A DNA stretch of 64,000 nucleotides from UBA6489 sp942490775 (GTDB lineage Bacteria > Patescibacteriota > Gracilibacteria > BD1-5 > UBA6164): positions 1 to 64,000 of the forward strand of contig CALNYL010000001.1 of NCBI GenBank assembly GCA_942490775.1, given 5' to 3'. How positions within the stretch are numbered: the first letter of the stretch is position 1; every line of letters begins with the position of its first letter. A program made the position numbers and the translations under genes. This document shows, piece by piece, positions 52,052-62,898 of this stretch. The notes under the pieces were generated by a model. That model did no database searches. It worked only from the letters and a program-made list of their open reading frames with translations, and had not been told where the DNA came from.

Positions 52052-52576
52052 TTAGGTTTTTTTTTCTAACATCTCAAAAACTCTCTGAAAAACCTCATTT
52101 TCTAGGTCAATTAATTCCTCTTCTATAAATTTTGACAAAACCCAATCAGAAACTTCATATCTACTATCAAATCAAACTCAAACTTTTACTCTATCAAATA
52201 TTTCTCAAATATATTTTATAATACTTTTTATTCAATTATGTCACCCAGCACTTCATTTTTCTCTAAATCTAACTTTTCAGAAGTCCATACTTATATCATC
52301 ATAAAACACTACAATATCTTCATTTTCAATTTTATAGAAACTTGTAATTTTTTGAACAGACTCTCAGCTTAGATTCATAAAAGTCTGAGGTTTTACAAGT
52401 ATGGTTTTTTCTCAAAAGAGTAGGGAAGAGCTAATGTCTGCTTTAAATTTTGATTCATACTTAAAATCTGGAAAATCTTCTTTTTCCTTTAAATAATCCA
52501 AAAACATAAATCATACATTATGTCTTGTTAACTTATACAGGTCTCAAGGATTTCATAGTCATATTATTAGTTTCAT
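52052..52576 (-). CDS. pth: Peptidyl-tRNA hydrolase
   Basis: A 174-residue intact frame starting M-K-L-I-I-G-L-G-N-P-G, the universal Pth N-terminus; the first two glycines are TGA. Further motifs are T-R-H-N-V-G-F (catalytic His), K-P-Q-T-F-M-N-L-S-G-E, V-F-Y-D-D-I (Asp) and G-S-A-G-G-H-N-G-I-K-S-I. The enzyme frees tRNA from drop-off peptidyl-tRNA in the cytoplasm and is essential in most bacteria. The length is slightly below the usual 185-195 residues. The gene starts 11 bases after the Xer recombinase stop, so the two form an operon. Confidence 0.95.
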
Positions 52577-52586
52577 AGTAGAAAAA

Positions 52587-53510
52587 TTATTTCATAAATT
52601 TTTGGTGGGTTTCTTTTAATTTAGGATTTGTCACATGAGTGTAGACCTGAGTAGTAGTTATACTAGAGTGTCAAAGCATCTCTTGTATACTTCTCAAATC
52701 TGCTCAGGCATTTAAAAGAGTTGTTGCAAAAGAGTGTCTCAGGGTATGTGCTGATATGTTTTTAATTATATATGCTTTTATTGCATACTTCTTTATCATA
52801 TTTGTTATGAAAAATCTTGATAGTCGGACTTTTTCATCTTCTAGCACATCTATATTATCTAGTTTTATATTATGTCTTATAAAAAGAGGGGATAGATGGT
52901 CACTTCTTTTTTCTAGGTATTGCTTTATAAGCCCTGCTGAATGAGCAGTTAAGTAAACTACTCTTACTTTTCTTCATTTTCCTCTTACTGCAAATTCTTT
53001 TGTTTTTAGATTTATATCATTTTTATTCAAGTTTGTGAGTTCTGAGACTCTTAGTCCTGTAGAGTATATCATATTCATTATAGCTAGATCTCTTGTTCAG
53101 ATTATAGTATTAGTATCTGGTGCACTAAATAATCTTTCTAGTTCTTCTTTACTAAGAAATTCAACCCATCTTGCATCTTCTTTTATTAAATCTATTTTAG
53201 TAGGAGAAAGGGTTTTTTTTCACTTTTTTTCTAAGTATTTTAAAAAGCTTCTCAGGGTTATCATATAAGCATTTGCTGTTTTTATGCTTATTCTTTTTTC
53301 ATTGTTTTTATATAGATATTTTCTAAATCATTCTGCTAGTTTCAGTGTTATATCTTTTACTTCAAAGTTTTTTGGTTTTATTTCTTTTGATTTTAGGTAT
53401 TCTCTGAATTTTAGCAGGTGTCTATTGTATTGAATTATTGTATTTTCAGATTTATTTTTTATTATTTCTAGGTATTCTAGAAAATTGTTGTGAGCTTTTT
53501 TTAGGTTCAT
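52587..53510 (-). CDS. Tyrosine recombinase (XerC/XerD type)
   Basis: A 307-residue intact frame. There is an N-terminal SAM-like core-binding domain (F-L-E-Y-L-E, S-E-N-T-I-I-Q-Y-N-R-H-L). The catalytic domain shows S-T-G-L-R-V-S-E-L (first Arg), a Lys in R-G-K-G-R-K, S-A-H-T-L-R-H-S-F-A-T-T-L-L (His and second Arg), M-L-G-H-S-S-I-T-T-T (third His) and Q-V-Y-T-H-V (nucleophilic Tyr). All catalytic residues are present, and the length fits chromosomal XerC/XerD, which resolve chromosome dimers at dif. No dif-like 28-mer was found beside it. Upstream of pth in one operon. Confidence 0.9.
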
Positions 53511-53587
53511 AGTATTTTACAGTTTGATATTGTTTTTATAGTAATTAAATTTTAGGTAAACATTAAAGTTTACCTCTACACTAGAAA

Positions 53588-53622
53588 ATATTACTGTAGG
53601 GGCAATACCTTGTGTTTGCCCT
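53588..53622. repeat. GGGGCAA hairpin element
   Basis: GTAGGGGCAA, TACCTTGTG, TTTGCCCTGAT; the GGGCAA and TTGCCC arms pair. Similar GTAGGGGC hairpins are scattered in many bacterial genomes. It may also terminate the HD-domain gene, although no T-run is present. Confidence 0.5.
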
Positions 53623-53630
53623 GATTTAAC

Positions 53631-54579
53631 TTAAACTAACTTATTCCTATTCTTATAAAGCACTCCTTTTGTTTTATGAATAACTCCAGTTTCATCATTT
53701 TTAATTATTGTAGCTTCATCTGTTATAGCAATCTCAGGACTTTTTACTTGGTATAAATCTTTTATTTGTTCTTCTGTTCAGTATTTTAAATATATTTTTA
53801 TCCATGTATCATATGGGAGATAACCTTTTTTTTCTTTGATACTTTCTGGAGTATGAGGCTTAGAAATTTCAAAAATTTCTTCTGTATTTATTACTTTACT
53901 TAGGTTAAAAATATCAAACTTTTGAAGGTCTTCAGACTTTAATTTAAAAGCTTTACAAAGGTTTTCTAGATCTTTACATATTCTAGCATGAGTAAAAGAG
54001 AAAAAACTCATTATTAAGTTTTCTTTTTCATAAGGTGCTTTTATAAATCAAGAATAAGATTCTTCAAATTCTTTTTTATTTTTAACAGATTCTTTTTACA
54101 AACTCTTCATTTCATCAATACATTTCATGCATACATTCGCAGTGAGCATCTAATCTGTCAGCAAGTTTTATTATAAAAAATTCTTTTGAGTTTCTTTCTT
54201 CTTCTATCTCTAATAGTTTCTTGTAATCAAATTTTTTAGATTCATTTTTATAATTGCTATATAAAATATCCAGAGCATTTTTACATTTCTCATTATAAGC
54301 TTCTTTTTCTTCTTCTGTCCATCTTTCTTTTTTTGTTGCAACTATATCTCAGGTTATTATCTCAGCATCATCATGAAATTTAGCAAGTTCTATGGCTAGG
54401 TCCCTATTAAACTCTAGTCATAGTTTTTCTAGTATATTGCAAATTTCCTTCGTAATCCGAGTTACTTTATGGCTATGAATTAATAAATTTGTTCTATAGA
54501 ATACAATACCTCCACTTCCATTAAATCTCCATATTTTAGAAAGCTCTTTTTCTCTTGATTCTAGTTTTATATTTTGCAT
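53631..54579 (-). CDS. HD-domain phosphohydrolase, one frameshift
   Basis: It reads leftwards from ATG 54579: M-Q-N-I-K-L-E-S-R-E-K-E-L. The HD motif parts are L-L-I-H-S-H-K-V-T-R-I, E-L-A-K-F-H-D-D-A-E-I-I-T-G-D and I-I-K-L-A-D-R-L-D-A-H, the H...HD...D metal set of HD-domain nucleotide phosphohydrolases (YfbR/HDDC2-like). The order is right for a 5'-nucleotidase-type enzyme. A frame change near 54095 (T-run) joins this to a C-terminal part (F-F-S-F-T-H-A-R-I-C-K-D-L) ending at TAA 53631. That later part is unusual for YfbR and makes the product about 316 residues. Substrate unknown. Confidence 0.75.
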
Positions 54580-54626
54580 AGAAAATTAATTTAGGATATA
54601 TTTAAAATCTTGTAAAATAGCGAAGA

Positions 54627-54712
54627 TGTTTTAGCAAAACATCTCTACTGAATGTTTTAGCAAAACATCTCTACTGAATGTTTTAGCAAAACATCTCTAC
54701 TGAATGTTTTTT
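54627..54712. repeat. Three tandem 26-bp hairpin repeats
   Basis: TGTTTTAGCAAAACATCTCT plus ACTGAA is repeated exactly at 54627, 54653 and 54679, followed by a partial TGTTTT. Each unit contains GATGTTTT-AGC-AAAACATC, so each folds alone. The array fills the gap between the HD gene and map (both on -). Confidence 0.9.
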
Positions 54713-54713
54713 C

Positions 54714-55457
54714 TTAAACAATAATCTCAGCCTCCCCATCAGTCACCAAAATAGTATGCTCAAATTGACATCACAAACTACCATCAGCTATATAAATCTC
54801 CCAATCTCACTTATCTTTGATTTTTCAACTAGTAAAACCAATTATCGGCTCTATAGCCAAAGTCATTCATTTTTTTAACTTTGGTCATTTTCAAGGAGTT
54901 CCATAGTTATAAATATGAGGATCTTCATGAAGCTTTTTTCAAACTCAATGTCAAGTTAAGTCCCTTACAATATGAAAGCCATTTTCTACTACATGATTTT
55001 CTATGGCATTTCAAATATCTCACACAGTATTTCAAACTCTAGCCTCAGCTATTCATAAATATAAAGCCTCTTCATTTACTTTTAGAAATCTTTCAACTTC
55101 TGGATTATGAGGACCATCTCATATAATTGTAGTAAAGGCTGAATCCGTATTTATTCAAAATCTTTTATCTTTCACTCAAAAATCAAACTTTACCACATCT
55201 CAAATATTAAATATGATATCTTCTCTTGGTATTCAATGTACCACAACATCATTTACACTTATACAAATATTAGAAGGGAAGTCATAGACTCACTTAAATC
55301 AAGGCAGTACTCAGTAGGCTTTACATATATTTCAGCACAGTTCATTTATATATGAAGCCGTTATTCATGGTTTTACTTGTTTTTTTATCTCTTCAAATAC
55401 TTTCTTATGCACTTTTGCATTAGCTCTCATTATATCAACTTCTTTTGGTGTTAGCAT
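54714..55457 (-). CDS. map: Methionine aminopeptidase, type I
   Basis: A 247-residue intact frame. All five metal ligands are in place: V-K-F-D-F-G-V (Asp), N-T-D-S-A-F (Asp), L-T-G-H-G-V-G (His), L-A-I-E-P-I-I (Glu) and C-Q-F-E-H-T-I-L-V-T (Glu). V-V-V-H-G-I-P carries the substrate-binding His. The length is normal for the type Ia enzyme, which removes initiator Met from new proteins in the cytoplasm. Many motif glycines are TGA. It starts about 200 bases from the divergent pyrG; the usual companion genes (secY, adk) are not here. Confidence 0.95.
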
Positions 55458-55652
55458 TGTTTTTAATATTAATTTTAACAAAAATTATTATAATTAAAAA
55501 AAAATAAAAAACAATTTTTAAGATTGTTAACTTCATTACTTCCTTGAATCCATTGCCTTTTTATAAGCAATTTTTTTTTATTTTATTAAAAAAGTTTGTG
55601 TAACCAAGAAACTTCATTAGACTATATTTTTACCAGCTTACTTATAAAAAAA
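55458..55652. other. Divergent map/pyrG intergenic region
   Basis: Contains a family C-like piece (CCTTGAATCCATTGCC, 55543-55558) and T- or A-rich leaders on both sides. No firm promoter pair can be called. Confidence 0.4.
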
Positions 55653-57269
55653 ATGTCAGAAAAAATAATATTTGTCACTGGAGGTTCTATATCAGGTTTA
55701 TGAAAATGAGTAACAGCATCATCAGTTTGAAAACTACTAAAATCAGCTTGATTTAGTATTTGAATGATAAAAATGGATCAGTATCTTCAAGTGGATGCTG
55801 GTACAATATCACCCTATGAACATTGAGAAGTATTTGTTACAGAAGATTGAACAGAATCCGATCTAGACCTATGAAATTATGAAAGATTTACAGATGAAAA
55901 CCTAAGTAGTGATAACTATCTGACAACATGAAGAATTTATCTAAAAGTAATAAACAAAGAAAGAAAATGAGAATATCTATGACAAACAGTACAAGTAATT
56001 CCTCATGTAACAAATGAAATCAAAGACAACATATTAAAAATAGCATCAAAAAAAGATTTTACAATAGTTGAAGTATGATGAACCGTTTGAGATATAGAAT
56101 GACAGCATTTTCTAGAAAGTATAAGACAACTTAAAAATGAACTCTGAAAAAACAATGTTATGTATTTACATGTAGTACCTCTTTTGTACTTAAACCTTTC
56201 ATGAGAAGTCAAAACAAAACTAATACAACACTCTGTTATGAAACTAAGAGAATATGGTATTTTTCCAGATATGCTAATATGTAGAACACAAGTTGATATA
56301 GAGGAAAACATAAAGAAAAAACTTTGTATGTTTTGTGAAGTAACTATTTCAAATATCATAGAAGCAAAAGATGCAAAAAGTATTTATATGGTTCCCGAGT
56401 TGTTTAGAAAACAAAATGTTGATACAATTATTTTAGAACACTTTAGAATTAAAGACAAAAAAGCAGACTTATCAAAATGGAATAAGTTAGTAAATAAAAT
56501 AACAGAAACCAAAAAAGAAATAACCATTTGAGTAATATGAAAATATGTAGAAACTGAAGATGCTTATAAAAGTGTAAATGAAGCATTTATACATGCTTGA
56601 GTAGCAAATAATGTAAAAGTAAAATTAAACTGGATAAACTCAGAAGAACTAGAAAATGAAAATTATGAAAATATTTTGAACCAACACTATAAGCAAAATA
56701 AATTATCATGAGTTTTAATACCATGAGGATTTTGAAATAGATGAATAGAATGAAAAATTAATGCAGTAAAATTTGCCAGAGAAAACAATATTCCATTTTT
56801 ATGAATATGTCTTTGATTACAAATAGCAGTTATAGAATTTGCTAGAAATGTATGCAACATAGAAAAAGCAAACTCTACAGAGTTTGATAGTAGTACAAAA
56901 AATCCTGTAGTTGACTTTATGCAATGACAAGAAGAAAATATGGATAAATGATGAACAATGAGATTATGAAACTATGATGCAGTCTTAAAAGAATGAAGTC
57001 TAGCTAATAAGCTTTATTTAGAAACCAATATTTCTGAAAGGCACAGACATAGATATGAAGTAAATCCTAAATTTCATAATATTTTAGAGGAAAATGGACT
57101 TACTTTATCAGGGACTTCTCCAGATGGTAAATTGGTTGAATTTATAGAAATAAAAAATCATCCGTATTTTATAGCTACTCAGGCTCATCCAGAGTTTAAA
57201 TCAAGGCTTGAAAATCCACATCCTTTATTTGTAGGGTTGGTTAGGGAAAGTTTAAAAATAGAGGTGTAG
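55653..57269 (+). CDS. pyrG: CTP synthase
   Basis: A 538-residue intact frame. The N-terminal amidoligase has F-V-T-G-G-S-I-S-G-L-G-K-G (P-loop; both glycines of L-G-K-G are TGA), K-M-D-Q-Y-L-Q-V-D-A-G-T-I-S-P-Y-E-H-G-E-V-F-V and V-G-G-T-V-G-D-I-E. The C-terminal class I glutaminase shows I-P-G-G-F-G, F-L-G-I-C-L-G-L-Q (nucleophile Cys) and Q-A-H-P-E-F (His, Glu). It makes CTP from UTP, ATP and glutamine. K-M-D-Q-Y replaces the common K-x-D-P-Y, a small departure at a usually conserved proline. This gene is the strongest single proof of the UGA=Gly code in the window. Confidence 0.97.
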
Positions 57270-57290
57270 TTTTTCTCTAATATAACTCTA

Positions 57291-57397
57291 TTTATAGAAA
57301 TAAAAATTATCATACTAGGTTTGATACTATTAATGCTTTGGATTTTCATAAGATGAGTGAGGTTGTGAAGGGGGTGTTTGGGGTAATTGTGAAGTAG
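57291..57397 (+). repeat. 107-bp direct repeat, left copy
   Basis: Starts TTTATAGAAATAAAAATTAT and encodes, on +, Y-R-N-K-N-Y-H-T-R-F-D-T-I-N-A-L-D-F-H-K-M then S-E-V-V-K-G-V-F-G-V-I-V-K and TAG. The right copy lies at 59080-59186 and ends at an aligned TAG. The pair brackets the AAA-ATPase/nuclease gene. Confidence 0.85.
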
Positions 57398-57415
57398 GGG
57401 TTTATTCCATAATTT

Positions 57416-59002
57416 TTATTTTATCTCTTTCCAATCATAACTCTCTATATTTCTCTCCTCAAAGCTAAAATTTATTCCAACTTCAAATAATCTTTCTCAT
57501 TTTTCTAATAATCAAATATATTTTTGTGAGTACTTCTTATCTTGTATTTGTTTAAGAGCATTTTCTCAAGATTTTTCAACTTTAAACTCTAGTATAAAAT
57601 AGTTAAAAACATTTCCTCATTCTTCTTGTTGAACTTTTATAGTCAAATCAATTCTTCATTTGTTTGTGATATCTTCTTGAACAATATCAAATCACATAGA
57701 ATAAAATAAAGAATAAATAACACTAGAATAATATCATTCATACTTAGCAATTTTTTCAATACTAGAATAAGCAATCCCTGAAAACAAAGTTTTTATTCAA
57801 TCAACTAGTTTATCAATATCTCACTCCTGCATAGCAAAATAAATAGGTGTAGCTCTATTGAAAAAGTCTCTTTTCTCAAAAGCATTAAGATAATCAGTGA
57901 TTATATATTTATTTAGTGCTTGATTTATTTCTTTATTAGGAATTTTTAAATCATAGGTATCTTGTCAAAATACATTCTTTCTATTTTTTATTGTCAAATA
58001 ACCTGTTTGAAAAAGTAATGTCTCTATATTAATCTTTTCTATATCAAAACTGCTGATTAATTCTTCTCAAATATTTATGTTTTCCAAATTAGGAATATTA
58101 TAAAAACTATCAGAATCTTTTAGTAGTTTTATTAAAAAAGTAGGAGTAGCAGTTTCAAACCAATGAGATTTATATTTCTTAGAATCTAAAAATAATAATA
58201 CATCATAAGGATTGTAAACCTTGTTTTTTCAAAGAAAATTAAATCAGTTATACCAAGTCTTCATTTTATTTCTATCTACTCACTCTAAATATTCTCAGAA
58301 ATTATCAGTTATTTCATCTTCTGTAAATCAAACCAATTCTCAAGTCTCAGAATCTAAGGTTATATCTTTTAAATTATTTAGTCCTGAAAATAAGCTAACT
58401 TTTGAGAATTTACTTACTCAAGTGATAAAAAGAAGTTCTATGTATTTATCAAAGTCTTTTAATACTGAGTAAAAGTTTCTTAGATTCTCTCTTATTTTTT
58501 TAGCTTCTTCTGGTTTATTTATTAGGTCAAGAATTAGTTTGTCATACTCATCAATTAAAATTACTACTTTCTTACCATATTTTTCATAAGTTTTTTTTAT
58601 TAGTTCTTTAAATCTTCATGGGCTATTTTTAATGGTTAATTTTTCTATTTTTAAGTCCTCTGCGATAAATCTTAGGGTATAAGAAATGGTTTCATCAAAA
58701 TCTGTAGCTCTTAGTATACCACTTCCAAAACTGATACTTATAACTGGATTTGTTTTACTGAAGTCCCAGTTTTTTTCTGCATATGTGTCATAAAAAAGTT
58801 CTTTTTTTCATTCGTAAAGGCATTTGATAGTGTCTAGTGTTAGACTTTTTCAGAATCTTCTTGGTCTAGAAAAAAATAGAGGAGCATTTAGTCATGAGTT
58901 TATTATATCTATGATGTGTTTTGTTTTATCTACATATATAGCTTCTCAGGGATTTTCTCTTATGACTTCAAAGCTTTGTTTTCAGATTGGTAATTTTCTC
59001 AT
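57416..59002 (-). CDS. AAA-ATPase-like / PD-(D/E)XK nuclease domain protein (DUF1703 type)
   Basis: A 528-residue intact frame. The N-terminus Y-V-D-K-T-K-H-I-I-D-I-I leads to the P-loop variant F-S-R-P-R-R-F-G-K-S-L-T-L-D-T (Walker A of the AAA-ATPase-like family). Walker B is V-V-I-L-I-D-E-Y-D-K. The C-terminal PD-(D/E)XK nuclease domain shows G-R-I-D-L-T-I (Asp) and Y-F-I-L-E-F-K-V (E-x-K). These proteins are frequent in accessory regions and proposed to be mobile or defence-related, but their function is not established. Near-identical 107-bp repeats lie just outside both ends (57291-57397 and 59080-59186), suggesting that the gene entered or was copied as a unit. Confidence 0.85.
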
Positions 59003-59079
59003 AGGAAAGGAGGTGAAAGTTTAAAATTGAAAGTTTATAATATAGCTTAATTTTAATGGAAAAGCTGTTTTTTGCAATT

Positions 59080-59186
59080 TTTATAGAAATAAAAATTATC
59101 ATACTAGGTTTGATACTATTAATGCTTTGGATTTTGATAAGATGAATGAGGTTGTGAAGGTAGTTTATGGGGTGATTGTGGAGTAG
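59080..59186 (+). repeat. 107-bp direct repeat, right copy
   Basis: About 90% identical to 57291-57397. Differences change a few codons (H to D, S to N, K to E) but keep the reading frame and TAG. This hints that both are 3' ends of a former coding sequence. Confidence 0.85.
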
Positions 59187-59196
59187 ATGAGGTGTA

Positions 59197-62073
59197 TTAT
59201 TTTTCTGTAAGTAAAGAAATAAGAATATCTTTAGCTTCTTCGGTTATTGTCATTTCTCTAATTTTTTTTTCCGAGATTGTATTTTCATTTAGATATTGTT
59301 TAATAAATTTTGTTTTAGAATCACTTAGATTATCTTTTTTTATTGTTTTATAAGAATTTATTTTTATAAAATCTATACCTATTTTTTCTATTATTGACTG
59401 ACGAAAACCTGATTTACTTAAATACTCTTTTATTCCATTTTCATATTTTGAGTATTTTTCTTCAAGATAATTTAATGAATAAATATCTGTGTTTTCTTGA
59501 TGGTTTATAAAATTTAACATTTTAGAAAAAATAAGATTTCTACTAGATTTAAGTTTAATTATGATTGCATTAATGTATTTAATAAATTCTCAGTCTGATA
59601 ATTGTTCCTTAGTTTTTAATATTTCTAGTACTTTATAGCTATAAATTATAGAATTATCATTATTTGTTTTATAGTATAAAAACATAGTTGAGTAATATAA
59701 TTCTAATATATGTTTTTCAGGAAGGTTACCTGTTATTAAGGCTTCTGCCCTTAAAAAATATTTTAGAGCTTTATCATAATTTCATAAAAAATGATAAAGC
59801 TTTCATATATTAAAATAAGTTACTAAATGTCATGGGATTTGTTTATTTATTTGATTTTGTAAATTTATATCAATTTTGGGAATAAAATTTTTAGATTGTC
59901 TTAAATGTACATAATTTATTGCATTATGTAGAGATTCAATATCTCAATATATTTTCCTATCTATTCATCAAACTTGAGGGTATGACTGAAATTTATTAGT
60001 ATTGCTAGAATTAAAGGGACTAAAAGTATCTGTTCTTTTTCATGAAGTTAGCATTGGTATAAAATGTCAAAATTTTCCTTTATCTACCCATGAAGCATAG
60101 GTTTTTATTCAAAATATTCACCTTAGAGCATTATCCATGAGTCATCATTGTCAGAAACACATATTTGATTTACTTTTAGTTCTCTCTTCACTAAACAAAA
60201 CTTTTTTATTATTTAAATCATATGAATAAAATTCTTCATTATAAATTATAAGTGATAATAATAATGCTATATTGTACTCAAGTTGATTTAACTCATTTTG
60301 ATACTTCTCTTTTTCCTCTTCACTTGAATTTTTTAGATTCTCTCTTACTTCTTTTAACTTAGCTTTAGCATCCTCAATATTAGTAAATAAAACTATTTCT
60401 TCTTTATTTAATCAAACTTGTTCAGTGATTTTTGTCATTTCATTTATTTTAAAGTTGTCTTCAATTACTTGAAATAAATCTCATTCCCTAACAACTTCTC
60501 TTTTAGATATTGACTTCATATAATCCATAAGTTCATCAAAAATTATATCTCTATGTTCTTCTGATAGGGCTTTGTCTGCTATGTTTAAATTAGAAGAGTC
60601 CAAGTTAATAAACTCTGTATTGTCCAAAGCTTTTCCTATTTCCAATATTGCTCTTCTACTATACTCACTATATGTTTCATATTCTCAATCATCTTTCTTT
60701 TCAATCTTTGGGAATTTTAAAACTTCTATTAACTTATCCTTGTTTTGCTCAAATATTCATTTTTCTCTAAATGAGTTCTCAACAGCATCTGTAAAAAGTT
60801 CTAAATCATTAATTCAGATGGTTTCATTCGCTTCTATATAAGCTACAGCTTCTAAACCAAAAGCTCATATATTGTCTTCTATCCCTATATTTTCTCTTTC
60901 TTCTGTTTGAGAATGGGAATTTGGATTTTCTTCTATAAACTTTTTAAATTCTTCTGTTGTTGCTGAACTGTTAGTAAAAGGATTATTTTTTTCTTTAATG
61001 CTTTCCTCTCATCAAGTTGAAGATTTTTTTACTGAAAATGCAAGAGATAAACAAAAATAAAAATATGCTCTTTTAGATATATTTCTTCTTATCTTTTTTA
61101 TTTGTTTAGGATTTAGTGTTGTATTTTTAGGCGAATATTGTAAATATTCTAGTTTTAATCTATTTAGTAGAGTTCTTGATTTTGTCTCAAATGTTTTTGA
61201 TAATAGGTCAAGGGATACAAAAAGTTTGTCTAAATCTTTATTTAGTAAACCTAAATTCAAGTCTTTAGGGACTACTCATTTTTCTTTATAAATTTCAGAA
61301 TATTTTCTTTGTAATTCTGATATTAAGTTTGGTATATCTTTAAATGAAAAATCGTTTGATAATATAATACCAGTTTCTAGAGGAGTTCTTTTTTTATTTA
61401 CACTATAATTTGGTTTGTGTATTCTTATTGTTCATCCTAAATATTTATCATCTCAACCTTTTATTTTATCATGTCTTTGCCATTTTTTATTTAGTACTTT
61501 TTTCTTTCTTTGGATTTCTTTTTTTATAAGCCTAAGTATGAATAATTCATTTTCAATATCTCATAATTCAGGGAAGTTTTTTAGTGTTTTTTTGACTCAT
61601 TCAATTTCTCTTATTTTTTGTTCATTTAATGGGGAATTATTAAGCTTATTGTTGTTTAAATCTTTATATTTTTTTAAGTCCGCTTCACATCCTTGTTTTA
61701 TTTTATTTACTTCTTGTATTCTATTTGGAGACCAACTGTTATTTTTAACTTTTTCTCTAATTTCTTGTTCTATATGAATATATTCAAACTTGGTCATTGC
61801 ATTAGATTCATATTCATTCAAACTATTTACTTTTACATGGAAATTATTTTCTTTTAGTGTTCTTTGAAATGTTTCAATCTCTTTTCTACTTCAAGCTGTT
61901 ATTTCTACTTTATCTTCTGTTGTAATGTTAATCCTATGAAACTGCTCAAACATAACTCAAAGTAATTCATTTATACCTACTCTAGCATCATCTAAAATTA
62001 TAGAATCTAAATTAGTTCCTAAGTTTTCATTTATTTCTGTATGTATTTTTGGATAGTTTATTCCCTCTGACAT
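59197..62073 (-). CDS. Large protein of unknown function (958 aa)
   Basis: One intact frame starting M-S-E-G-I-N-Y-P-K-I-H-T-E-I-N-E-N-L. No catalytic motif is recognised. The N-terminal about 80 residues look like a small alpha/beta domain (D-S-I-I-L-D-D-A-R-V-G-I-N-E-L-L). Residues 90-210 are Lys/Glu-rich and helical. The middle (about 330-360) has a weakly hydrophobic segment (R-A-Y-F-Y-F-C-L-S-L-A-F-S). Around residue 620 is M-C-F-G-Q-G-G-L-M-D-N-A-L-R, then Y-A-S-W-V-D-K-G-K-F-G-H-F. Residues about 740-860 resemble TPR-like helices (Y-D-K-A-L-K-Y-F-L-R-A-E-A-L). No signal peptide. It follows the AAA/PD-(D/E)XK gene region on the same strand, among accessory genes. Confidence 0.75.
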
Positions 62074-62152
62074 ATTTTTATTTTTTAGTTAAAATACTAT
62101 TAAACTATATCATATTTAGCTTATTATTTCAAAAGTATAGGTATTAAAAATT

Positions 62153-62896
62153 TTACCCTCAAACCATCCTCAAATAATCCTCCAAATTCACATCTATCAC
62201 ATCCAAAATAAAAACCATAAAATCCTCCACACTCATACTATAATTTAAACTTCAAATATATTCAGCCCTCCTAATTGGAGGAATTATAATCATAGGATAC
62301 CCCACTTTCATAAGTATCATATTTAATAAAACTCTTACAGCCCTACCATTTCAATCAATGAATGGATGAATTTTTACAAATCTATAATGAAATTCTCAAG
62401 CAAGTATGGCAGGATGAAGTATGTTTTCATTTTCACTATACCAATCTACCAAATCTTTCATCAGCTTTTCTAATTCTTTTGCTTTTGGCGGAATTTCTTC
62501 TTCTCCTGAAATATAGCACTGTATTTTTCTATATTCTCAAGCATTCTCATCATCAATATTTCTAAGTACTAAATGATGCACTTTTTTTATCAAATCAACA
62601 TCAAGTTCAGAGTTTCATTCTAAATACTCATACAAAAACTTTAAAACTCATTTATGGTTTGAAGCTTCGTTTATTTCTCTCAGGGTTTTTCATCAGATTG
62701 TTAATCAAATATTTAAGTATTGATTTTAGTTTCTCATAGGGTTAGTATGTTCACTCTATGGCATTTGAGCTGTATGTGAACATAACTCACAGGGATTTTC
62801 TTAGTTCGTTTATTTCTGTTTTTGATAGAGGTCTTAGTTTTTTTATTTTATAGATTTTTTATCTATTTCTTTTAGTTGTTGTTGTTTAGTTTTCAT
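62153..62896 (-). CDS. Fic family protein, frameshifted at the N-terminus
   Basis: The Fic core is clear: G-E-F-H-Y-R-F-V-K-I-H-P-F-I-D-G-N-G-R-A-V-R contains H-P-F-x-D-G-N-G-R, the catalytic loop that transfers AMP (or another phosphate-linked group) to target proteins. The glycine of D-G-N is TGA. Upstream, S-N-A-I-E-G near 62770 is the start of the (S/T)-x-x-x-E-(G/N) autoinhibitory motif plus the N-S-N-x-I-E-G segment, so the protein probably carries its own inhibitor helix. Between 62690 and 62896 several frame changes separate these parts. The joined product has about 247 residues. The target is unknown; Fic proteins serve as toxins or regulators. Confidence 0.85.
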
Positions 62897-62898
62897 AC

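Noticed and set aside
52587..53510. Xer recombinase as an integrase of an island starting here
   Set aside because: All features fit a chromosomal Xer protein in an operon with pth; no flanking att repeats were found.
54627..54712. Possible CRISPR array
   Set aside because: The 26-bp units are directly adjacent with no spacers, and no cas genes are near.
55653..57269. In-frame UGA as selenocysteine
   Set aside because: Dozens of UGA codons per gene fall on conserved glycines, with no SECIS-like structure; glycine reassignment explains all of them.
59003..59020. Strong Shine-Dalgarno sequence AAAGGAGGTG on the plus strand
   Set aside because: No start codon or reading frame follows at a usable distance, and it lies at the start of a minus-strand gene.
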